Below, in pieces: positions 17,767 through 28,002 of a DNA stretch of 64,000 bases. This DNA is from Hymenobacter arizonensis (GTDB lineage: Bacteria > Bacteroidota > Bacteroidia > Cytophagales > Hymenobacteraceae), in NCBI RefSeq assembly GCF_900115775.1, contig NZ_FOXS01000004.1:124001-188000 (forward strand), given 5' to 3'. The notes below the pieces were generated by a model, which was not told the DNA's origin, searched no databases, and was given only the letters and a program-made list of their open reading frames with translations. The position numbers and the translations under genes were made by a program. Position 1 is the stretch's first letter; every line of letters starts with the position of its first letter.

Positions 17767-18957
17767 CTAATAAACCGGTTTGATGACGCGGCAGCGCAAG
17801 TTGCTGCTTACCGTGTCGATGTAAAAAGCAGCCCGGGTGCCGCTTTCCGTTTCAAAATGTATTCGCACCTCTGTAGGGTGTTGGGGGGCTCGATATACGG
17901 GGATTTCACTCAGCTTTAGTAAGCGCGCCGGAACGGGGTTATCAGCCGAGATGATGCCCAGTTTATTGTTCGCTTCGTCGAAGAGGTAGTGGCTGCGGGT
18001 TTGCCTCACGTACTTGGAAAACATCTGGGTACCCAAGCCTCCGTTTATGCTTTCGAGGGCGAAGGAAGCCAGCTTACGGCCATTTAGGTCCATCAATTCG
18101 GCGTTGGGGCCTTTGATTTCTACTTGGTTGCCCCTGTTGTCATAGCCGGGCGCATAGGCCACCAGTACGGTTTGGTCGTTGACCAGCAACGTGCCGCCCA
18201 CCGAGCGGCCGGATTTATTATCGATGGGCGTAGCGCGGCCGTTGGCTTGCAGAATCTCAGTGCTGGTGAGCAGCGTGCGGCCGTTTGGGGAAAGCACCGC
18301 CGCCGAATTGCAGCCCGAATTCCAACGGGCCATCTGCTTATGAATTACCTGCCCCGTGGTGGCATTAAGCAGCAGAAGTGCCTCGCCGCCGGCATCACTG
18401 CCCTCGGGGTAAAAGCCTAATTCAAACGCCAAGGCGTTGAACGCCGGCAGGTAGCCGGAAAATACTGGAAGCATGGTAGTAGCATCTACCACCATGTCTT
18501 TGCCAACCTCTGCCGCGAAATCTGATTTTCGGAGCTTTTTTACGAATTGGGTTTTGCCGTCGGGCCGCAGCAAGCGGAAGGTGTACGTGCCTTCAAACCC
18601 GGTAATGGTGTTGCTTTGGGTTGAATCAGTACCCGGGCCGTCCTGAGAGGCCATGGTGGGGTCGGTGTACCGCAGGGGGCGGGTACTGTCGGTACGGGCC
18701 GTGGTTTGGAGCCGATACAAGGTACCGTTGATGCGTACCTGCGGGGAGGCTTTCACAGAGTCGTAAAACGAAGGCAGCGTGGTGTAAGGAGCGGCCGTAT
18801 CAGCAAAAGCCAGCGAGCGGGGTTGTGCGATAGGGGCCGCCGCAGCGGCTTCTGCTAGCGTGTTCTGCGGCGGGGCGTCTTCCTGCTGCAGAGCTGCTTT
18901 TTTCTGTTCGCAGCCAGCTAGGAAGCACAATGCGAACAGGAGGAAATACGGGCGCAT
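17767..18957 (-). CDS. Lipoprotein of unknown function
   Basis: A 396-residue lipoprotein (signal LLFALCFLAGC, Cys16) followed by a low-complexity spacer rich in Ala, Gln and Pro up to about residue 50. The mature domain contains strands like LLLLNATTGQVIHKQMARW and LSPNGRTLLTSTEILQANG, which read as beta-propeller-type repeats, and a closing segment FETESGTRAAFYIDT. No named family was recognised. It is transcribed divergently from the prolyl oligopeptidase gene, sharing a 239-bp upstream region. Confidence 0.65.
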   Translation of the reverse strand: MRPYFLLFALCFLAGCEQKKAALQQEDAPPQNTLAEAAAAAPIAQPRSLAFADTAAPYTTLPSFYDSVKASPQVRINGTLYRLQTTARTDSTRPLRYTDPTMASQDGPGTDSTQSNTITGFEGTYTFRLLRPDGKTQFVKKLRKSDFAAEVGKDMVVDATTMLPVFSGYLPAFNALAFELGFYPEGSDAGGEALLLLNATTGQVIHKQMARWNSGCNSAAVLSPNGRTLLTSTEILQANGRATPIDNKSGRSVGGTLLVNDQTVLVAYAPGYDNRGNQVEIKGPNAELMDLNGRKLASFALESINGGLGTQMFSKYVRQTRSHYLFDEANNKLGIISADNPVPARLLKLSEIPVYRAPQHPTEVRIHFETESGTRAAFYIDTVSSNLRCRVIKPVY

Positions 18958-19196
18958 AATTTATTGAAAGTGTAGCTTGCCAAAGCTAATGCGACGGCCG
19001 TTTGTTATGGGCGCCGGTTGTTGCGGTCCAGCGCAATCATCGGCCCCGGTTCACGCCCTTGGGCCGCGGTAGTGGGCCGCTTGCTTACCCATCTGTACCT
19101 TACCGCTCTGAAACGGAGCGGAACCACCACGCCAACAGCTGGGTTGCCGCTTTCCAGTTGCCTGTACTCATTTTCATTCTCTCCAACTCCCAACCT

Positions 19197-21320
<2,124 letters not shown>

Positions 21321-21391
21321 CGGTAGCTCGCACTCTGGGGCAACTCACCCTCAGAGAGGATAGTATGACGCTAGGCTGGCGAGTTGCGTTT

Positions 21392-21423
21392 GTCATTGCG
21401 AGCGTAGCGCGGCAATCCGTCCT
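21392..21423 (+). repeat. REP-like palindromic unit, left copy
   Basis: A 32-base unit starting GTCATTGCGAGCGTAGCG. Its reverse complement recurs at 21533-21564 with a single difference, and the two flank the terminator at 21470-21505. Each unit itself has a weak internal dyad (GCGAGCG/CGCGG). Confidence 0.75.
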
Positions 21424-21469
21424 CTAATTGAGACTACCCTTGACATGTGACAAAGCTGTTTTTTTCAGT

Positions 21470-21505
21470 AAAAAGCCCCGGTTCTGAACAGAGCCGGGGC
21501 TTTTT
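21470..21505. terminator. Bidirectional terminator inside the REP pair
   Basis: A 17-bp stem (21470-21486 with 21489-21505) with one G-U pair, A run on the left and T run on the right. It separates the convergent prolyl oligopeptidase and ion channel genes. Confidence 0.85.
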
Positions 21506-21532
21506 CACATTAGAAGGCCGGTCGCTAAGACC

Positions 21533-21564
21533 AGGACGGATTGCCGCGCTGCGCTCGCAATGAC
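21533..21564 (-). repeat. REP-like palindromic unit, right copy
   Basis: Inverted copy of 21392-21423 (31 of 32 positions). Arms this far apart could pair in DNA or RNA around the terminator, as in BIME-like elements. Confidence 0.75.
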
Positions 21565-21581
21565 AACGCGCCGCCGTGGCT

Positions 21582-21636
21582 CCACCTCTTGGAGAGGGGC
21601 CGGGGCCGTGCCCGGTAGGGGTGAGGTGCCCCAGGG
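21582..21636 (+). repeat. Solo copy of a GC-rich dispersed repeat
   Basis: The bases CTTGGAGAGGGGCCGGGG, a 12-base insert, then GGGGTGAGGTGCCCC match the right arm of the inverted repeat at 24594-24640. It adjoins the REP-like pair. Confidence 0.6.
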
Positions 21637-21663
21637 AGCGAGTGCGTACAAGTCGCGTTTACA

Positions 21664-22461
21664 TCACAAACTCCCCGTCTCCCTCCCTTTCCGCAAATCG
21701 GCCCGCAGCTGCCGCACTTCCTCGTGCAGCGCGGCCACTGCCGCCGCCCCGGCTACTTCCGCCTCCGGGTCGTCGGCGTCGCGGCCCATGAAGAACGAGG
21801 CCAGCGTGGCGGTGAAGTAGCCAAATACCGTAAAGCCATACAACGACAGCAGGAAGCACAGCGCCTGGCCTTCGGGGGTGCGGGGCCAGTAGCCGCTGCC
21901 CATGGTGGTGAGCAGCATGGCGGTCCACCACAGGGCTTCGGGGTAGGAGTGAAGGCCGTCGGGCGTGTCTTTTTCGAAGGCGAACATGCCGGCGGCACCC
22001 AGCAGCAGCACCACGCTCGTCAGGGCCAGCACATAGCCCACTCCGCGCCGCCCAAAGCTGTTGGCTAGGGCTTTCATGCCCCGGTTTAGGGAGCCTACCA
22101 CCTTCACCAGGCGCAGCCCGCGCACGGCACGCGCCGCCCGAAACACCCGCGCCAGCCGAAACAGCCGCAGCGCCGGCACCACCAGCGAGATCAGGGTGAC
22201 GACGTTGGATTTGAGAAACGGCAGCTTCTGCGGGGCCAGAACGAACTTGAGCAGAAAGTCCAGAATAAAGATTATCCAGATGGCAGTGCCCAGCATTTCC
22301 AGCGCTGGCGTGAGCCCCCGGATAAGCTCTATGCCCAGGAGCAGCAGCCACGCAAAGCCGAGCACCAGCATGGGCGTCTCTACCCACTCGGTGATTTGGT
22401 GCAGCAACTCGTAGCGCTCGTGCTGCAATTGTTCGTCTTCTTCGGAGTCGGGAATAGGCAT
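21664..22461 (-). CDS. Voltage-gated-type ion channel with an unusual selectivity filter
   Basis: A 265-residue tetrameric-type cation channel in the inner membrane. Four helices form a voltage-sensor domain; the S4 helix (about 97-120) carries the arginine ladder RLFRLARVFRAARAVRGLR. The pore region is EALWWTAMLLTTMGSGYW (filter about 185-192) followed by the S6 helix and a short charged, probably coiled-coil tail (LHEEVRQLRADLRKG). Potassium channels have TVGYG at the filter; here it is TMGSGYW, so ion preference may differ. A group of bacterial ion transporters with TMGSxYWP filters exists to my recollection, which would make this normal within that group. It is convergent with the prolyl oligopeptidase gene and seems monocistronic. 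Confidence 0.85.
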   Translation of the reverse strand: MPIPDSEEDEQLQHERYELLHQITEWVETPMLVLGFAWLLLLGIELIRGLTPALEMLGTAIWIIFILDFLLKFVLAPQKLPFLKSNVVTLISLVVPALRLFRLARVFRAARAVRGLRLVKVVGSLNRGMKALANSFGRRGVGYVLALTSVVLLLGAAGMFAFEKDTPDGLHSYPEALWWTAMLLTTMGSGYWPRTPEGQALCFLLSLYGFTVFGYFTATLASFFMGRDADDPEAEVAGAAAVAALHEEVRQLRADLRKGRETGSL

Positions 22462-22695
22462 AGATTGAAAAGGAATGGTCGTGCTGGCGCAAACCTGTTT
22501 TTAGGTGTTGGATGCTGGTTTACGGGCTATAAGTCAATAGACGGCAAGTAAAAGCATCTTGGTGCTCTTCATAGACAAAGGGTCGCTCATGAAGCTAGCC
22601 AAATCGAACAGGGCAGCAGTAGGTTTGCAAACTAATTGATAACATAATATTTAGAAAGCGGGTACACCAAGTTAGTCCTCCTGATTAACCCCTTA

Positions 22696-23643
22696 ATGCT
22701 GACTGCTATGAGCATAATAACATCCTCCAAAAATGCGCCTGTCCGGTTGACAGCGTCTTCCGGAACCCTGCTCCTTGGCGGCCTGCTCGCGTTGGCCTCA
22801 TGCAGCCAATCGTCGGAAAATCGGGCGGGCGAGGCTGCGCAAAACCAGTCCACAACCGAAGCCTCGCAGCCCGGCCAAAACGGGGCAGCGGCTGGTTCCG
22901 GAAAAGGAACGGATAGCCAGTTTGAAGCCGAGCTAAGTCGAATGGACCCCGCTCTGGCCCAGGCCATTCGCCAAGGGGCAACCATGGAGGAAATTGCCGC
23001 GCTTAGAGACCCCGTGGCTACCACGCCAGAACAGGCGTTGGAAGCCTTAAAAAGCGGCAATGCTCGGTTTTTCAGCGGGCAGGCCAAACGGCCCGGCCTG
23101 TCGGCCAACGAGCGGCGGGCCCAGATTCTGGCTCAGTCGCCTTTCGCCGTGGTGCTTGGCTGTTCCGATAGCCGCGTGCCCATCGAGCTGGTGTACGACC
23201 AAGGACTGGGCGACATGTTTGTGATTCGCATAGCTGGCAACGCCGTCGACCTGGGCACCGCAGGCAGCGTCGAGTACGGGGTGAAGCACCTCAAATCTCA
23301 CATTGTGGTGGTGATGGGCCACGAGGGGTGCGGCGCCGTTAAAGCCGCCATGCTGCCCGCGGCCGACAAGCAGCAGGAGCCCGCCAATGTGCGCTACCTG
23401 CTCAATTTGGTCTCGCCATCACTGACCAACATGCCTAACATTCGCGACCCCAAAGCAAAAAAGCGCGAAGCAGTAGTGGCCAATGTGCTGTACCAAAAAG
23501 AGCAGCTTAAAAAGAACCCTGTGGTAGCCGAGGCCATCCGTACCGGCAAAATCATTGTGGTTGGTGCTTACTATGATATCAGCAGCGGCGCGGTAGACTT
23601 CTACGAAGACGGCGCAGCCAAATCAACTGCTTCCATCAATTAG
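22696..23643 (+). CDS. Beta-carbonic anhydrase with lipoprotein signal
   Basis: A 315-residue beta-class carbonic anhydrase converting CO2 and water to bicarbonate. Zinc ligands and the catalytic Asp-Arg pair are visible: Cys156 and Asp158 in GCSDSR, His209 and Cys212 in GHEGCGA. The N-terminal about 35 residues form a signal ending ALASC (Cys36), followed by a Gln/Ser/Ala-rich linker (about 37-75), so the enzyme should be anchored outside the cytoplasm; most beta enzymes are cytoplasmic. A second ATG at 22708 is an equally possible start and does not alter this. An SbtA-like bicarbonate permease is encoded 13 kb away, too far for an operon. Confidence 0.9.
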   Translation: MLTAMSIITSSKNAPVRLTASSGTLLLGGLLALASCSQSSENRAGEAAQNQSTTEASQPGQNGAAAGSGKGTDSQFEAELSRMDPALAQAIRQGATMEEIAALRDPVATTPEQALEALKSGNARFFSGQAKRPGLSANERRAQILAQSPFAVVLGCSDSRVPIELVYDQGLGDMFVIRIAGNAVDLGTAGSVEYGVKHLKSHIVVVMGHEGCGAVKAAMLPAADKQQEPANVRYLLNLVSPSLTNMPNIRDPKAKKREAVVANVLYQKEQLKKNPVVAEAIRTGKIIVVGAYYDISSGAVDFYEDGAAKSTASIN

Positions 23644-23675
23644 AGCATTACGTTAGCAGCCCTCGGAAACGAGCA

Positions 23676-24446
23676 TTACCGAAAGGCTGGCGCATGGTCC
23701 AGGGCCAGAATCTGGTCTTTGTAGTCAGGGGGCAGCAAGGCTGCTTTGGCCCAGCGGCCCGGGGCCATCTGCTGCGTGAGGCGATAGAGCGGCAGCACCG
23801 GTCGCACCCAGGACCCCGAGCCCAAGTGCAGCAGCGCACGCACGTGCGCCGGCACCACCAGCCGCTGGGCGTGGCGCAGCAGCCAGTAGCGTAACGGGCC
23901 GAGGTGCTTGCGGTATTGTTGGTACAGGTCGGCGGTGAAACGGCTGTGCTCCAGGTCGGCCACCAAGTGCTGCTGGCGAATGGGCAGCCACTCGGCGTAG
24001 GTACGGGGCAAATTCACCATGCCCATGCGCCGGCCCACGCGGGCAAACACATCGAATATTTCCTGTTTCTCAGCCAGCGTCAGGGGCCGTTCCAGCACCT
24101 CGAAGGAGCGAATGGAGTAGTCGATGAGCAGAAACAGAACGTCGCGGTAAGCCCAATCCGGAATGGCCATGCCACGCTTAGCCTCTACCGCCCCGTGAAT
24201 GGCCGCAATGGTGTCGATGGCTTTTTCGGCATCGGCCTGCTTGGAGTACACAATTTTGCGGGCGTACTCTACCGTGGAGAAAAGCCGGGCCAACGGGTCG
24301 GCGGGCAGGCGCCCGGTAAAGTATAGCCAGTCCACGGCTTTATTAAGGGCGAACTCAGCCGCCGCGCCGGCAAAGATGAATAGCACAGTATCGGCCTTGC
24401 CCCAGATGGCGCGCACGACGGACCCCGGCTTCACAAAATATTCCAT
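23676..24446 (-). CDS. MpaB/DUF2236 family oxygenase-like protein
   Basis: A 256-residue protein of the DUF2236 (MpaB, rubber-oxygenase-related) family. It begins MEYFVKPGSVVRAIWGKAD, has a hydrophobic VLFIFAGAAAEFALNKAV helix, then ADPLARLFSTVEYARKIVYS and AAIHGAVEA, corresponding to the family's DP..RL..T and IH.R/A segments around the haem-binding His, and the later RTYAEWLPI. Members are thought to be haem oxygenases, largely uncharacterised. The frame stays open to 24533, but that extension runs toward a dispersed repeat, so the ATG at 24446 was chosen. It is convergent with the carbonic anhydrase gene. Confidence 0.75.
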   Translation of the reverse strand: MEYFVKPGSVVRAIWGKADTVLFIFAGAAAEFALNKAVDWLYFTGRLPADPLARLFSTVEYARKIVYSKQADAEKAIDTIAAIHGAVEAKRGMAIPDWAYRDVLFLLIDYSIRSFEVLERPLTLAEKQEIFDVFARVGRRMGMVNLPRTYAEWLPIRQQHLVADLEHSRFTADLYQQYRKHLGPLRYWLLRHAQRLVVPAHVRALLHLGSGSWVRPVLPLYRLTQQMAPGRWAKAALLPPDYKDQILALDHAPAFR

Positions 24447-24526
24447 GCTGCAAGAACTGAAAGGACCGGCGAAAAGCTCCGGAGTTATTGCGGGTCCAGG
24501 AGTAATCCTAACTTGTTCTAGCGGAC

Positions 24527-24634
24527 GCCTCACCCCCCGGCCCCCGCTCCGGTGGAGAGGGGGAGCCTGACAATTCTTAGGTGCGCATGATTAGCTCCCC
24601 CTCTTTTTTGGAGAGGGGGCCGGGGGGTGAGGTG
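24527..24634. repeat. GC-rich inverted repeat element
   Basis: Left arm 24527-24566 (CCTCACCCCCCGGCCCCC ... GAGGGGGAGC) and right arm 24594-24634 are near-complementary over about 40 bases around a 27-base AT-richer centre. The right arm has a second partial copy at 21582-21636. It fills the gap between the DUF2236 and DUF1989 genes and could act as a minus-strand terminator or be a small mobile repeat. Confidence 0.65.
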
Positions 24635-24657
24635 CCCCCAGCACGAGCCGCGCCCTC

Positions 24658-25245
24658 TTACGCCAGCACTTCGTAGGCAATGGGCTTGAACGAATAGTTG
24701 TTCGACATCTCGGCCGAGCAGGCCGTCATGCCCACTATCAGGTCCATTTTAGCCTCAATTATCACGTAGTCGCCGGCGCGGCTCTTGGGGGGCAGCACGC
24801 CTACTTTGCCGGTGTCGCCGTCCACGGTTACGTGCATGAAGATGTTGAAGCAAATCGGAATTCGGTCGGGCGTGATGCCGTGCGGGGCCAGGGCCTCGCT
24901 AAGGTTGCCGAAGCAGCCGCGGTGGGGCTGCTCGTGCCCGTAAATGATGCGAAACGTGTCGGCCGAGCAGGGCGTGAGCAGGAAGTCGTGCCGGCCCACG
25001 GTGTCTTCCACCATCTCAAACATTACGTTGCTGCGGTTGGAGTAGAACGGGTGGCCGGTGGTCAGAAAGATGGTTTCGGCGTAGTCAATGGTGCGGCCCG
25101 ACGACAGGTACTCGGCCGTGTCATTCAGGTTGAAGCACACAAAGTCCGACACCTGTTCGCCCTGTGGGTCAGTCACTTTCAAGCGCTGGCCCTGGCGCAG
25201 AATAAAGGCGGTGCCGCTACGCGGCGGTATTACGTGGTTGGGCAT
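24658..25245 (-). CDS. DUF1989 (urea carboxylase-associated / carboxyguanidine deiminase-like) protein
   Basis: A 195-residue protein of the DUF1989 family. Family phrases are visible: IPPRSGTAFILRQGQRLKV, GEQVSDFVCFNLND, LSSGRTID, FLLTPCSADTFRIIYG, NIFMHVTVDG and a C-terminal metal-site-like segment DYVIIEAKMDLIVGMTACSA with two conserved cysteines in CSA motifs. DUF1989 members include the two subunits of carboxyguanidine deiminase in guanidine breakdown; here there is only one and no urea carboxylase or allophanate hydrolase nearby. The start at MPNHVIPP was chosen since 26 more codons upstream lie inside the preceding gene in another frame. It overlaps that gene by 29 bases, implying coupled translation. 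Confidence 0.82.
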   Translation of the reverse strand: MPNHVIPPRSGTAFILRQGQRLKVTDPQGEQVSDFVCFNLNDTAEYLSSGRTIDYAETIFLTTGHPFYSNRSNVMFEMVEDTVGRHDFLLTPCSADTFRIIYGHEQPHRGCFGNLSEALAPHGITPDRIPICFNIFMHVTVDGDTGKVGVLPPKSRAGDYVIIEAKMDLIVGMTACSAEMSNNYSFKPIAYEVLA

Positions 25246-25906
25246 GTGGGCTGAGGAAGGGGCATTGCCAGGCGTTGTCGTAGGCTTTGCCGGTGTATTG
25301 GTACACTTCGGACGATTCGCCAAAGTTCTGCAGCATGGGGTTCACCGAGCCCGAGTAGGCCATGTCGCGGGTGCGAATGGTGTCGCGCAGGTTGTTGTAG
25401 CGGCCGTTGTTCCGAATCTTCTCGAACTGGTCGTGCGGGTTAAACACCAGCGTGGGGTACTTGAACTGCCGCGCCGCCCGCCCGCTGCCGGGGTGCAGGC
25501 CTACCACAAAAAAGGCTTCCTCTTTCAGGCTGAAGCTGAACTCCGGCGAGCTGGGGTCGGCCACCACACGTGGGTCGTAGCCAAACTTGCGGGCGTCGAG
25601 GTTGGCCAGCGACTGCATCCGTTGCCAGAACAGCTCCTCAAACAGCGCCTCGTTGGGCACGGTGGGGCCCCGAAAAATAATGGCCGCGCTGTGGTAAAGT
25701 TTTTCGGCCTGCCGGTACTTGTCGACAAAGCCATAGATGAAGTCCAGGATGGCTGCGTCGTCTTTGGGGCAGGCCAGGTGGTCAACCACCAGGCAATCAA
25801 GCTGCTGCCAGGTAAGGGCCGTTTTAGCGGCCACACAGGGAAAGTCTTTATTGCTGATGAAGTCGAAGTACTCCTGCACTTCGACATGTTCTTTCAAATC
25901 AATCAT
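25217..25906 (-). CDS. YqcI/YcgG family haem-dependent N-hydroxylase-like protein (GntA-like)
   Basis: A 229-residue protein of the YqcI/YcgG family, whose characterised members are haem enzymes that N-hydroxylate arginine-type guanidino or amino groups (GntA of guanitoxin synthesis). The family's C-terminal signature is clear: VVGLHPGSGRAARQFKYPTL then VFNPHDQFEKIR, with His138 and His158 as candidate haem and active-site residues, and an N-terminal PCVAAK segment. Length is normal. It is the first gene of a two-gene unit with the DUF1989 gene, overlapping it by 29 bases. The substrate is unknown; a guanidino compound is the natural guess from both families. Confidence 0.8.
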   Translation of the reverse strand: MIDLKEHVEVQEYFDFISNKDFPCVAAKTALTWQQLDCLVVDHLACPKDDAAILDFIYGFVDKYRQAEKLYHSAAIIFRGPTVPNEALFEELFWQRMQSLANLDARKFGYDPRVVADPSSPEFSFSLKEEAFFVVGLHPGSGRAARQFKYPTLVFNPHDQFEKIRNNGRYNNLRDTIRTRDMAYSGSVNPMLQNFGESSEVYQYTGKAYDNAWQCPFLSPHAQPRNTAA

Positions 25907-26251
25907 ATAGGTAGTTTCTCAGCCGCCCGCTGCTGTCGGATAATTGTAAATAAGTGAGCTAGCTTACGGTTGAGAATAACCTTTTGTTAAGGAATAATGC
26001 AATAAAAGTTAAACAAATTGGTATTTTAGAAGGTGTATTTGCCTATAAATCAGCAGTGAAAACTGTCGGATACAGCCGAGTTATTAAACCTTGTGGCAGC
26101 CGGCGTAGGCTGCGCTCGCGGGGTGTGGGCACGGTTGGGCTTGATGAAGAAAAACCGGGTAAGCCCCGCCGTCTGTGTTTACTTGCGGCGGAGCCCGCCG
26201 TACAAGCACCTGTGCTGTGGCACGCCACATTCTGCCCTGCTTCCCTGGTCT

Positions 26252-26872
26252 ATGCTTCCTTCCTTCGTAAAAGAATTTTTTCGCGACCCTTCCACTGTGG
26301 GGTCGTTGGTGCCGAGCTCGCAGGAGCTAACCGACCAAGTGATGGCACCCATCGATTTTTCCCGGGCCAACTGCATCGTGGAGTATGGGCCGGGCACGGG
26401 CGTATTCACCGATGCCATTATTCAGCGGCGGCGGGTCGAAACCGTGGTGCTGCTGGTGGAGGTGAACGAGCAGTTTTGCAAGCTCCTGCGCGAGCGCTAC
26501 GCCGGCCAGCCCAACGTGCACGTGGTGCTGGGCTCGGCCGATAACACTGGCAAATACCTCAAAGCGCTGGATGCGCCGCCCGTCGACTACGTGGTGTGCG
26601 GCCTCCCTTTCACGTCCATGCCCCTGCGCCTGGATTGGCGCATTCTGGAGCATACGCGCGATGTGTTGCTGCCGCATGGCAAGCTCATTCTGTTCCAATA
26701 TTCGCTGCAGAACACCAAGCTTTTTGAGCGGTTCTTCTGCCTGGTGCGCCAGGAGCACGTGCTGCGCAACCTGCCTCCGGCCCACGTGCTGGTGTACACT
26801 CCCCAGGAAAACTGCACGACCTCATCGGCCGACGATGCCCCCGAGGACCACGCTGACCACCCGCACGAATAA
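26252..26872 (+). CDS. SAM-dependent methyltransferase, phospholipid N-methyltransferase-like
   Basis: A 206-residue soluble class I methyltransferase. The start MLPSFVKEFFRDPSTVGSLV and following PSSQELTDQV are typical of PmtA-type phosphatidylethanolamine N-methyltransferases, which resemble rRNA adenine dimethylases. The SAM site is IVEYGPGTGVFT, with the acidic LLVEVNEQF at strand 2, and DYVVCGLPFTSMP replaces the NPPY-type motif. The acidic, histidine-rich tail (DDAPEDHADHPHE) is unusual and may bind metal or simply be disordered. The frame extends upstream to 26093 but that part looks non-coding. Its activity on phosphatidylethanolamine is inferred from family resemblance only. Confidence 0.75.
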   Translation: MLPSFVKEFFRDPSTVGSLVPSSQELTDQVMAPIDFSRANCIVEYGPGTGVFTDAIIQRRRVETVVLLVEVNEQFCKLLRERYAGQPNVHVVLGSADNTGKYLKALDAPPVDYVVCGLPFTSMPLRLDWRILEHTRDVLLPHGKLILFQYSLQNTKLFERFFCLVRQEHVLRNLPPAHVLVYTPQENCTTSSADDAPEDHADHPHE

Positions 26873-27012
26873 GCGCGCTGCGCAAGCATGAGGCGCAGCA
26901 GTCAAGCAGGTTGCGCGGTCCGTTAGCGTCGGCAGCAGGGCTAAGCTCCAGCTGCGGAAGCTGCCCTGGCTGCTCGGCGTGACTGTGTCTCAGCTGCCCA
27001 GTCGTCGGCCGC

Positions 27013-27930
27013 TTAGGAAAGCGCTTGCGGCGCGGGCGACGACCCCGCCGGCCGCGACTTGTCCTGTGGTAGGGGCACAAACTCGGCGTTGTCGTTCGGC
27101 GGCAGGGCAATGCGGCCCGCCTGCCAGTCGGCCTTGGCCTGGTCGATGCGGTCGCGGCGCGACGACACGAAATTCCACCAGATAAACCGTTCGCCCAGCG
27201 GCTCGCCGCCCAGCAGCATGAGCGTACTGGCCTCGCGGGCCACCAGCACGGGGTCGAGGCCGGGCGTGAACACGAGCAGCTGGCCCGCCGAGTACGCGTG
27301 GCCGTTCACTTCCACGCTGCCTTTGGCCACGTAGGCGCCGCGCTCGGGGTAGCCGCGGGGCAGGCCGAAGCGGGCGCCGGCTTGCAGCACCACGTGCAGG
27401 TAGAACAGCGGCGAATGTGTTTTCACGTTGTTGCGCAGGCCAAAGGCATCGCCGGCAATCAGGCGCATCCACACGCCGGTGTCGGTGAAAATGGGCAGCT
27501 CCTCGGGCTGGTAGTTGGCGAAGGCGGGCGCGGCTTCCTCGTCTTTTTCGGGCAGAGCCACCCAGGTCTGAATCATCTCCAGGGCGCCGCCGCTGAGCGT
27601 GGCCGGGTCCTCGAAACGCTCGGAATGGGCAATGCCGGAGCCAGCCGTCATCCAGTTTACCTCGCCCGGCCGGATGATTTGCTCCACGCCGAGGCTGTCG
27701 CGGTGCGTCACCTGCCCGCCAAACAGGTAGCTCACGGTGCTGAGGCCGATGTGCGGGTGGGGCAGCACGTCGAGGCTTTGCAGCTGCGCGGGCGCCACGG
27801 TCACGGGCCCGGCATGGTCCATGAAAATGAACGGCCCCAGCATGCGCCGCAGGCGGTAGGGCAGAATCCGGCGAACGTCGAACCCAGGGCTCAGGGCGGC
27901 CTGGCGGGCTTCAATGACAAGGTCGAGCAT
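27013..27930 (-). CDS. Pirin family protein
   Basis: A 305-residue bicupin of the pirin family. The N-terminal cupin has the metal ligands His58, His60 (PHPHIGLSTVSYLF), His102 and Glu104 (TAGSGIAHSE), preceded by the signature GPFIFMDHAGP. The C-terminal cupin is degenerate, as usual. Bacterial pirins such as YhhW can oxidise quercetin; others act as metabolic regulators, so the role here is open. It is convergent with the methyltransferase gene, and no partner gene is in the same unit. Confidence 0.93.
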   Translation of the reverse strand: MLDLVIEARQAALSPGFDVRRILPYRLRRMLGPFIFMDHAGPVTVAPAQLQSLDVLPHPHIGLSTVSYLFGGQVTHRDSLGVEQIIRPGEVNWMTAGSGIAHSERFEDPATLSGGALEMIQTWVALPEKDEEAAPAFANYQPEELPIFTDTGVWMRLIAGDAFGLRNNVKTHSPLFYLHVVLQAGARFGLPRGYPERGAYVAKGSVEVNGHAYSAGQLLVFTPGLDPVLVAREASTLMLLGGEPLGERFIWWNFVSSRRDRIDQAKADWQAGRIALPPNDNAEFVPLPQDKSRPAGSSPAPQALS

Positions 27931-28002
27931 GGCAAGGAGTGAGAAGGGTGATGGGACCGCGCCGGAGCAGCAGTTTCGCCCTAAAAATAAGGCGTTGCCG
28001 CG

